Assembly (NCBI RefSeq): GCF_031127835.1
Contig: NZ_JARXHX010000007.1
Span: 186,001 to 250,000, forward strand
Direction: 5' to 3'
From: Pelagicoccus sp. SDUM812002
Lineage (GTDB): Bacteria > Verrucomicrobiota > Verrucomicrobiia > Opitutales > Opitutaceae
DNA length: 64,000 bases
Shown: piece after piece, positions 25,994 to 33,065 of the stretch
Layout of the letters: every line of letters begins with the position of its first letter
Position numbering within the stretch: position 1 is the stretch's first letter
Notes under the pieces: generated by a model
The model's input: the letters and a program-made list of their open reading frames with translations, nothing else
Databases searched by the model: none
What the model was told of the DNA's origin: nothing
Translations under genes and position numbers: made by a program

Positions 25994-27844
25994 CTACCTG
26001 AATTCGTCGGGGGCGTCGGGGTTGGAGATGATAAATTCGGTGATGGCTTCGAGAAAGGCTTCGCCGTAGGCTTCGAGCTTCTTGTAACCCACGCCGGAGA
26101 TTTCGGAAAGCTTCTCTTCGTTGGGTGGGAAGTAGCGGGCCATCTCGCGAAGGGTGACGTCGGAGAAGACGATGTAGGGTGGGACGCCTTGTTCGTCCGC
26201 TAGCTCCTTGCGGAGGCTGCGGAGAATTGAGAAAAGGTCTTCGTTGCACTCGATGCCACCTTGAGAACGGTTGCGGTCGCGTTGTACGGCGTTGGCTGAT
26301 GCGGGAAGTTTTGTGAGCATGATGGGGGCACGGTCGCGAAGCGCCGCTTTCCCTTTCTGAGTTAGGCTAAGTGCTCCGTAGGCTTCGGCGTCCTGAAAAA
26401 CGTATTCGTTGCGAATGAGCTCGCGTCCGAAGGCCTGCCACTCGGCGCGTTTGTACTCGCCGCCGATGTTGTAGGTGGTGAGGCGGTGGTGCCCCCATTT
26501 GAGGACTTTTTCGTTTTTGGAGCCGAGCAAGATATCGACGATGTGGTTGATGCCGACGCCGAAGCTGGAAGCTTGGCTGACGCGAAAAATGCATGACATG
26601 AACTTCTGGGCGGGAATGGTGCCGTCGAAGGTTTCCTTAGGTTGGTTGCAGTTATCGCAGTTACCGCAATTTCCTTCGCCCCATTTTTCGGAGAAGTAGC
26701 CGAGCAGCACTTCGCGGCGGCATTGCGATGATTCGGCGTAGTTTACGATCTGGCGTAGTTGTTCTTTGGCGACTTCGCGTTCTTTGGGCTCTTTTTCGGC
26801 GATGAAGTTGAGTTGCTTGGCGACATCGCCCGGCGAGAAATAGAGCACGCAATCGGAGGGAAGTCCGTCGCGTCCGGCGCGGCCGGTCTCTTGGTAGTAG
26901 CCTTCTATGTTTTTGGGAATGTCTTGGTGGATGACGTAGCGGACGTTGGGCTTGTCGATTCCCATGCCGAAGGCTACGGTGGCGCAGACGACTTTGACCT
27001 CGTCGCGGATGAAGGCTTCCTGGTTCTTGCCGCGCTGCAGCGGTGTCATGCCTGCATGGTAGGGTAGGGCTTCGATGCCTTCCTGGCGGAGGCGGTCGGC
27101 AGTTTGCTCGGTGGCTTTGCGCGAGAAACAGTAGATGATGCCGGAGTCGAAGGGGCGTGCTTGGACGAACTTGAGGATTTGACGGAAGACGGCCTGTTTT
27201 TGCTCGATTCGATAGGCGAGGTTGGGCCGGTTGAACGAGGCGACGTAGTTGGTCGGGTTGCGAAGATTCAGTTGCTTGACGATGTCGTCGCGCACTCGGT
27301 CTGTCGCGGTGGCGGTGAGTGCCATGAAGGGCGTATCCGGAAAGCGGCGACGTAGCTCAGCAAGTTGGCGGTACTCGGGGCGAAAATCGTGACCCCACTC
27401 GGAGATGCAGTGGGCTTCGTCGACGGCGAAGCGGCAGACCTTCCATTTCTTCAGATCCTCGAGGAATCCACCCAGCATGAGCCGCTCGGGGGCGACGTAT
27501 AGGATTTGGTATTCGCCAGCGAAGAGTTTGGCGTAGCGTTTGCGGGACTCGCCTTGGGCGAGGGAGGAGTTGAGGAAGGTGGCGGATATTCCGTTTTCGG
27601 TAAGGCCGTCGACCTGATCCTTCATCAAGGCGATGAGGGGCGAGATGACAACGGTGAGGCCTTCGGAGAGAACGGCGGGGAGCTGGTAGCAGAGGGATTT
27701 GCCGCCGCCTGTGGGTAGGAGGGCGAAGACGTCGCGGCCGGAAAGAGCGTCGTTTACGATATCCGCTTGCAGGGCGCGGAAGGTTTCGTGGCCGAAGTAT
27801 TTTTTGAGGGCGGTTTGTACGCGGTCGGTGGTGGAGGCTGTCAC
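25994..27844 (-). CDS. recQ: ATP-dependent DNA helicase RecQ
   Basis: RecQ unwinds DNA 3'-5' in recombination and fork repair. It has about 616 residues from the GTG at 27844 and up to 641 if started at 27919. All parts are visible: Walker A LLPTGGGKSLCYQLP, the DEAH-box VDEAHCISEWGHDFRP, TATATDRV, the motif V/VI region DKPNVRYVIHQDIPKN and QETGRAGRDGLPSDC, a zinc-binding region (CRREVL...CGNCDNC), an RQC winged helix, and a C-terminal HRDC domain (about 525-600). The first 25 residues of the longer form show no homology-like character, so the GTG is preferred. Single gene. Confidence 0.95.
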   Translation of the reverse strand: MTASTTDRVQTALKKYFGHETFRALQADIVNDALSGRDVFALLPTGGGKSLCYQLPAVLSEGLTVVISPLIALMKDQVDGLTENGISATFLNSSLAQGESRKRYAKLFAGEYQILYVAPERLMLGGFLEDLKKWKVCRFAVDEAHCISEWGHDFRPEYRQLAELRRRFPDTPFMALTATATDRVRDDIVKQLNLRNPTNYVASFNRPNLAYRIEQKQAVFRQILKFVQARPFDSGIIYCFSRKATEQTADRLRQEGIEALPYHAGMTPLQRGKNQEAFIRDEVKVVCATVAFGMGIDKPNVRYVIHQDIPKNIEGYYQETGRAGRDGLPSDCVLYFSPGDVAKQLNFIAEKEPKEREVAKEQLRQIVNYAESSQCRREVLLGYFSEKWGEGNCGNCDNCNQPKETFDGTIPAQKFMSCIFRVSQASSFGVGINHIVDILLGSKNEKVLKWGHHRLTTYNIGGEYKRAEWQAFGRELIRNEYVFQDAEAYGALSLTQKGKAALRDRAPIMLTKLPASANAVQRDRNRSQGGIECNEDLFSILRSLRKELADEQGVPPYIVFSDVTLREMARYFPPNEEKLSEISGVGYKKLEAYGEAFLEAITEFIISNPDAPDEFR

Positions 27845-28031
27845 GGGGTGGAGGAGTGGCTGGTGAAGGATGGATTGGATTTTGAGAAAAAGGGGTAAGC
27901 TGGTGTGGGATTGGGGCAAGGGGAAAGGTGGGCTAGTGGGAGTGGGGAGGAATTGGCAACAAGAGCAAGATTAAGGCTTGGAGTTGGGTTTGGCTTGCAT
28001 GCGGGGCTGTCGTTTGGGCGTTCTTGGGGAT

Positions 28032-28964
28032 ATGGAGTTATTCAAAATTACCCGTAGTATTTTGGCCGCAGCGATCGTGGCATCGTCGGCTCTCACAGGT
28101 TTTTCTGCCACGGAAGAAGAGCACGATGCCTTGATCGCGTTGGCTAAAGATAAGGAATCGGATTTCGCCACGGAGTTGCCAGCAGCCGTTGATGAGGGGA
28201 TGTCCTCCGACTGGATTCTGGAGGCGGAGATTATCAGGGCTCTTTCGACAGGCGACGCGAATGCGATGTTTGATTTGATCGCCCGTATCGATGCAGTTGG
28301 AGAGGACTTCCGATATGGGGTGGGGCGCGACTTCTATTCGGCTCAGCAGCTTGCCGGATTTGCGGACGTGCTGCGTTGCGTGGTGGCCTATCGAGAGGGT
28401 GACAAGGAGAAATTTGAGAAGTACGCGGTGAGTTCTTACGAGAAGGCTCCCGGTTTTAACGGAGCTTTTGGTATCGGCGAGTTGCTCGCGAATCAACGTC
28501 GCGATGCGGTGCAGGAGGAGGCGATGGCAGACTTTCGCGTACCCATGGACATGGTGTTGGCGAACGTGGAGGGCGAGAGCAAGTCGCTCACCGACTGGAT
28601 GGGTGACGACGAGGTGATGTTGGTCGATTTCTGGGCCAGCTGGTGCGGACCTTGTATTCGCCTAATGCCCTCGTTGAAGGAAAAGCAGGAGAATCTTTCC
28701 AAGCAGGGCGTCTTCGTAGCAGGGATCAATACGGATCGCCGCGACCCATTGAAGAATGCGACTTCCATCCGTGAGCGTGAGGGAATGGAGTCTGTGCCTT
28801 GGTTGCTGGACCGCAATGGTGGCGACTTAAGCGGAATGCTTATGGTAGATTCGATTCCTCGCATGGTACTGATCGATCGCGAAGGGTCGGTGCTCTATAA
28901 CGGGCATCCGTCAGATCCGTCGTTGGGAGACGCCTTGGCCAAGGTCGGCGTGGAGTTGCACTAG
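28032..28964 (+). CDS. Periplasmic TlpA-like thioredoxin-domain protein
   Basis: 310 residues: a signal peptide (about 1-25, ending GFSA), a helical N-terminal region of about 150 residues without recognised motif, then a thioredoxin domain with FWASWCGPCIRLMPSL (C205, C208). IPRMVLIDREGSVLYNGHPS contains the cis-proline region. Such proteins act as reductants or in cytochrome and lipoprotein thiol maturation in the periplasm. GGGGA precedes ATG 28032. The C-terminus overlaps the opposing acyltransferase by four bases. Confidence 0.88.
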   Translation: MELFKITRSILAAAIVASSALTGFSATEEEHDALIALAKDKESDFATELPAAVDEGMSSDWILEAEIIRALSTGDANAMFDLIARIDAVGEDFRYGVGRDFYSAQQLAGFADVLRCVVAYREGDKEKFEKYAVSSYEKAPGFNGAFGIGELLANQRRDAVQEEAMADFRVPMDMVLANVEGESKSLTDWMGDDEVMLVDFWASWCGPCIRLMPSLKEKQENLSKQGVFVAGINTDRRDPLKNATSIREREGMESVPWLLDRNGGDLSGMLMVDSIPRMVLIDREGSVLYNGHPSDPSLGDALAKVGVELH

Positions 28965-30034
28965 AGAGCCGGAGGTACTGTTCCTGCGGAGCTGCTGCTG
29001 GCCAAAGTGGCTTGATATTTTTTCCCGGCCAAGCGTTTGCCCAGGCGAATGCTTGGCTTTTCTATGTACTTGTAGCTCAATGCGGCGATGCCGAACGTTA
29101 TTGCCGTAGCGGCTACGATGAAGAATTCGAGCCGCGTTTTTGGCAACTCATGGGTCTTCCAGAGTCTTGCCATCAAAGTAAACACGACAGCATGCAGTAG
29201 GTATGCAGAATAGGTGCTGCGGCCAATGCTGCTGAGCCACTGAGGCGTCTTCGGGAGGAAGAAAAAGATGGCGAAGAGGACGAGTCCAAGGGTGTGGCCC
29301 CAACCGTAGCGGTTCCAGACTGGACCAGCCTCGGTGAAGCTCTTCTCGATAGCTTCGATCACGGGCTTGGCGACGAGATAGACCATTAACGCAAAGAGGA
29401 TGCGGGCAGCTTTCTTCCCGTTTTCCGAACGCGAAAAGAGGGGCTCTTTTTCGAGGTCGTAGATGCACCGCATTGCCGACCCTGTAAACATTATGGCGAG
29501 TAGGTAGCCGAGGATAGGAAGGTTGCCTGGGAAGTCTTTGAGTAGGTCCAGCTGCCATAGTTTGTAGCATACGGAAAACCCAACAAGGGCGGCTATAAGC
29601 TTGTATTTACCGAAGGAGAGGTAGAGCAAGGCGGTGGCGAAGTAGAAGACGAGCTCCACTTCGAGGGTCCAGAAAAGACCCATCACGTGAGGTTCTCCGA
29701 CGAAGGTGGCCACCATGCCTGTATTGGCTAGAATCGTGGTGGCCGGCAGCTGGCGCCCGGTGACGAGCCAGAGCGAGTAGACGCCGATGGCGACGGCGAC
29801 CCAGTATATTGGATAGAGGCGAAAGAAACGATTAACGGCGAAAGAGCGTAGAGTGGGTAGTCGCCCGCCTTCGAGAGTGCGGGGTATTACGAAGCCGCTG
29901 ATGCAAAAAAAGGCTACCACCCCGATCCGGCCGAAGTCGAAGTAGTTGGCAGTGTCGCTCGCCCATTTACCGCCGCTGGAAAGGGGTAGAAGGCTCTCTG
30001 AAACATGTTGCCAGATTACGAGGAAGCAGGCCAC
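28961..30034 (-). CDS. Acyltransferase-3 family membrane protein (OafA/YrhL-like)
   Basis: 357 residues from the GTG at 30034, with about ten membrane helices. The acyltransferase-3 motifs are AFFCISGFVIPRTL, RFFRLYPIYWVAV and GLFWTLEVELVFY. It probably O-acylates a sugar or lipid at the membrane. The protein-like sequence FQSLDALRAVACFLV, which fits the family's RxxxLDxLRGxA motif, begins in frame upstream of the GTG, and the only possible earlier start before a TAA is an ATT at 30088. The annotated start therefore cuts the conserved N-terminus. Its stop overlaps the TlpA-like gene. Confidence 0.85.
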   Translation of the reverse strand: MACFLVIWQHVSESLLPLSSGGKWASDTANYFDFGRIGVVAFFCISGFVIPRTLEGGRLPTLRSFAVNRFFRLYPIYWVAVAIGVYSLWLVTGRQLPATTILANTGMVATFVGEPHVMGLFWTLEVELVFYFATALLYLSFGKYKLIAALVGFSVCYKLWQLDLLKDFPGNLPILGYLLAIMFTGSAMRCIYDLEKEPLFSRSENGKKAARILFALMVYLVAKPVIEAIEKSFTEAGPVWNRYGWGHTLGLVLFAIFFFLPKTPQWLSSIGRSTYSAYLLHAVVFTLMARLWKTHELPKTRLEFFIVAATAITFGIAALSYKYIEKPSIRLGKRLAGKKYQATLASSSSAGTVPPAL

Positions 30035-30232
30035 GGCGCGGAGCGCGTCGAGCGACTGGAATCTATGCTTGTCGGATTTTTCAGGAATGGGCGTTTTTTG
30101 TTAGAATGATATTCGCCTGACAACAGTCTTCGTTTGTAAACAAACGAAACCCGTTGAGAGCTCGTTCCCTCTCCGAGGAAATTTGTGGTTGTGAGGGGGA
30201 GGGGTAATGCCTTTGGTGGCGAGGTTTTTGCA

Positions 30233-31333
30233 ATGAAAATTGGTAGCCTAGACCTAGAATCGAACTTGTTCCTGTCGCCGTTGGCGGGGTACACGAATCT
30301 ACCGTTCCGCCTGACAGCGAAGAGCTTAGGCGGGTTGGGGCTGGTGACCACTGATTTGGTGAACGCTCGCTCTTTGCTGGAAGGGCGTGCAGTGGCCTAC
30401 AAGATGATTGCTACTGATGCCCGCGAGCAGCCAATGGCGGTGCAGCTTTTTGGGGGAGTCGCGGAGGAAATGCGTGACGCTGCGGTGATCGCTGCTGAAA
30501 AAGGGGCTCAATCGATCGATATCAACATGGGGTGTCCCGTAAAAAAGGTCGTCAAAACGGGTAGCGGTTCTTCCATGATGAAGGACCACGACAAGACGCG
30601 AGAACTGGTCAAGGGGATGATTGACGCGGTCAAAGTGCCGATAACGGCGAAGATGCGCCTGGGATGGGATTCGGAAAATATCACGGCTCCCGAACTGGCC
30701 CGCACGCTCGAAGATATCGGTGTATCCGCGATTTACATACACGGTCGCACAAGGGCTCAGGGGTTTTCTGGAGGTGTAGACCTAGAAGGTATTCGCAAGG
30801 TAAAAGAAGCGGTGAAGTCGATCCCCGTGATCGGAAACGGAGATGTGACGACTCCGGAAGCGGCCCGTATCATGTTGGAGCGTACTGGTTGCGATGGTGT
30901 GAGTATCGGACGTGGGGCATTTTATAATCCGTGGATATTTAGACAGACGCTCCATTATCTGAATACAGGAGTCTTGCTCCCTGACCCGAATTTCGAGCAG
31001 CGCGTTGAGTTGATGCGGGTGCATCTTGAGCGTATGATCGAGTTTTATGGTGAGCTGAAAGGCTGTATCCAGTTCCGGAAAGTTGCAGTCTGGTACGCGA
31101 AACGATTTGGGCCATCCAAGTATTTTAAGGACCGAGTCGTCCGGGTGGAGAGCATGGAACATTTCCAAGAGATCATGGACGGGTACCGTCAGTGGCGGTT
31201 GCGTTTTTGCGGTGATGACGGTGAGCTACAGGAGAAGTATCGCCCGGTGGATCCGTATTCATCGATCACTCACGAACCTCAGGAAGCCCCTGATAAAATC
31301 AAGGTGCCCAAGGGGCCGGTAGAGAAATGGTAG
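30233..31333 (+). CDS. tRNA-dihydrouridine synthase (Dus family)
   Basis: 366 residues. The enzyme reduces uridine to dihydrouridine in tRNA with FMN and NADPH. Visible marks are FLSPLAGYTNLPFR, DINMGCPVKKVVKTGSG with the catalytic C101, RLGWDS, IYIHGRTRAQGFSG, IPVIGNGDVTTPEAAR and GVSIGRGAFYNPWIF. The sequence is in the DusB branch. GAGG lies eight bases before ATG 30233, and the upstream frame to 30185 lacks homology-like character. A GT-C-like gene follows 18 bases later and may be co-transcribed. Confidence 0.94.
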   Translation: MKIGSLDLESNLFLSPLAGYTNLPFRLTAKSLGGLGLVTTDLVNARSLLEGRAVAYKMIATDAREQPMAVQLFGGVAEEMRDAAVIAAEKGAQSIDINMGCPVKKVVKTGSGSSMMKDHDKTRELVKGMIDAVKVPITAKMRLGWDSENITAPELARTLEDIGVSAIYIHGRTRAQGFSGGVDLEGIRKVKEAVKSIPVIGNGDVTTPEAARIMLERTGCDGVSIGRGAFYNPWIFRQTLHYLNTGVLLPDPNFEQRVELMRVHLERMIEFYGELKGCIQFRKVAVWYAKRFGPSKYFKDRVVRVESMEHFQEIMDGYRQWRLRFCGDDGELQEKYRPVDPYSSITHEPQEAPDKIKVPKGPVEKW

Positions 31334-31351
31334 CTCAGTTTCGATTCGTCC

Positions 31352-32695
31352 ATGGATAAGCTCAAGGGCAGAGGCTTCTTCGCTTTGATCGTCCTGCTCG
31401 CTGCGGCTGGGACCTGGATCGGCAGCTATGGAGCTCTGCATTCCTTGAAAGAAGAAAGCCGTTCGAGCTCGCTCTGGGGGTGGGATACTTCTTTCTATTA
31501 CTTTTGGCTTCGTTCGGTCGCTCTCGATGGGGATGTAGATTTCGAGAACGATATCCAACTCGCGGATACGATTCCCGACGGTCAGAAGCGTTTTGCAGAG
31601 GTGGATTTGCCTCGGACAGATATGGGACTGATTCCCAATAAGTATCCAGTTGGTTGGGCGGTTTTTCATGCTCCCTTTTTTGCGGTAGGTCATGGCACGT
31701 CCTTGCTGCTGAAAAAGTCGGGAGTTGAGGTAAGGACGGATGGATACGGAAAAGTCTACGAACGCTTTCTGTATGTGGGTAGCCTTTTCTATGCTGCTCT
31801 TGGACTCTGGTTAACCTACTTGCTGCTGCGTCGCTTCTTTGATTGGGAAATCAGCGTTCTGGCCTTGCTATGCACTTGGTTAAGTGGGTTTTTGATCTAC
31901 TACCAACTCAGCCAATACGCCATGGCTCATAGTTTGGCCTACCTCTGTTTGGTGTCTTGTTTCTATTGGGCTTTGGCGATTCGGGAGATGCCACCATTGA
32001 CGCGAAATTGGCTAATGTTGGGAATCTCGGTGGGGATGCTGCTGATCACCCGTTATCAGGCCGGCGTCTATTTGTTATTCCCTTTCGTTGTAGCTGTGGT
32101 CGAAATTCTGGCACGAAGAACTACGGTGAGGGCGCTTGCGGTTTGCTCTTTCACGATACTAGGAATCGTCGCATTGCAACTGCTCGCTTGGAAGCAGCTT
32201 TACGGGTCTTGGTTGGTCTACTCTTACGCTGGAGAAGGGTTTCGCTGGGCGGAACCTGAGGTATGGCGAAGCTTGTTCGACCCGTTTCATGGGCTGATCT
32301 ATTGGCAGCCGATATTTGCTGTGGGGCTTCTTGGTCTGGTGGGTTTTGTCGGGAGCCGGCATGAGTGGTCCTTCTGGGCTATTCCTCTATCGGTGGCGTG
32401 CATGATCTATGTAAACGCTGCTTGGGAAACCTGGTGGTTTGGAGCTGCCTTTGGCGGCCGGGCCTACGAAGGGGCGTCGTTGTTCGTATGCTTTGGGGTA
32501 GGCTGGCTGCTGAATTCGTCAGAGCGTTTTGGTAACCTGCTGCAAGGGACGATCAAGGCGATTTTGCTTCTGCTGGTAATCTGGAACATCGGCGTTTTGA
32601 GTGTATGCGTACGGAACTGGCAGACAGGGATCAGCCTCGAGGAATCAGTTAGCTACGGCCAGTTTTGGACAGCGATTCGCCAGCTTTGGTTTTGA
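31352..32695 (+). CDS. Multispanning membrane protein, GT-C glycosyltransferase-like
   Basis: 447 residues with about ten membrane helices. A periplasmic loop after the first helix holds WDTSFYYFWLRSVALDGDVDF, where D/E residues near the start are typical of GT-C enzymes using polyprenyl-phosphate sugars. WETWWFGAAFGGRAYEG near residue 355-371 matches the W..WW.G..FG.R motif found in many such bacterial proteins. Acceptor and sugar are unknown. It starts 18 bases after the Dus stop on the same strand. Family membership is inferred from layout and motif, not from a clear catalytic dyad. Confidence 0.7.
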   Translation: MDKLKGRGFFALIVLLAAAGTWIGSYGALHSLKEESRSSSLWGWDTSFYYFWLRSVALDGDVDFENDIQLADTIPDGQKRFAEVDLPRTDMGLIPNKYPVGWAVFHAPFFAVGHGTSLLLKKSGVEVRTDGYGKVYERFLYVGSLFYAALGLWLTYLLLRRFFDWEISVLALLCTWLSGFLIYYQLSQYAMAHSLAYLCLVSCFYWALAIREMPPLTRNWLMLGISVGMLLITRYQAGVYLLFPFVVAVVEILARRTTVRALAVCSFTILGIVALQLLAWKQLYGSWLVYSYAGEGFRWAEPEVWRSLFDPFHGLIYWQPIFAVGLLGLVGFVGSRHEWSFWAIPLSVACMIYVNAAWETWWFGAAFGGRAYEGASLFVCFGVGWLLNSSERFGNLLQGTIKAILLLLVIWNIGVLSVCVRNWQTGISLEESVSYGQFWTAIRQLWF

Positions 32696-32698
32696 TCT

Positions 32699-32953
32699 TT
32701 AAGGGTCGCAACACTGGCAATGGGGGGAGCAACTGGCCGTGGGGCAGTGGTCGTGGGTGGATTCGCGTTTGTCGCCGCAAGGGACTACGGTGAATTTAGC
32801 GCGATAGATCTCGTTGCCTCGGTGGCTTAAAGTGAAAATCCACTCGCCGAGTCCGCGCTCGAAATCGTGATCGAAGTATTAGCCGAAGTAGAAGGTAGTG
32901 GAGCCGTGGTAGATTTCCGTCAAAATATCGCTGTCGGACGCGTCCGCTGGAAC
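32699..32953 (-). pseudogene. Broken gene remnant, DUF3859-like C-terminal piece with internal stop
   Basis: The minus strand from 32953 reads as protein-like sequence for 84 codons, but with an in-frame TAA at codon 25 (32879-32881), no start codon, and a TAG directly before it. The legible part, FERGLGEWIFTLSHRGNEIY followed by RAKFTVVPC, resembles the end of DUF3859-type proteins, which close with a GEWxF-strand pattern. A Cys- and His-rich tail follows (HDHCPTASCSPHCQCCDP). It fills the gap between the GT-C-like gene and the cheA terminator. It is most likely a decayed gene. Confidence 0.5.
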
Positions 32954-32991
32954 CTACCCGCGGGGCATGCTAAAACTTCGTTATACGGAAC

Positions 32992-33026
32992 AAAAAAGCC
33001 CGACTCCTTTTGAAGGGGTCGGGCTT
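32992..33026 (-). terminator. Intrinsic terminator of the cheA-like gene
   Basis: AAGCCCGACTCCTT (32996-33009) pairs with AAGGGGTCGGGCTT (33013-33026) over 14 bp with one G-T pair. On the minus strand it is followed by a T run (the A tract at 32992-32997). It lies 39 bases after the stop of the CheA protein. Confidence 0.85.
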
Positions 33027-33065
33027 ATGGAGGGGGAGGGAAATATGTTTGTACCTAAAAAGCCA

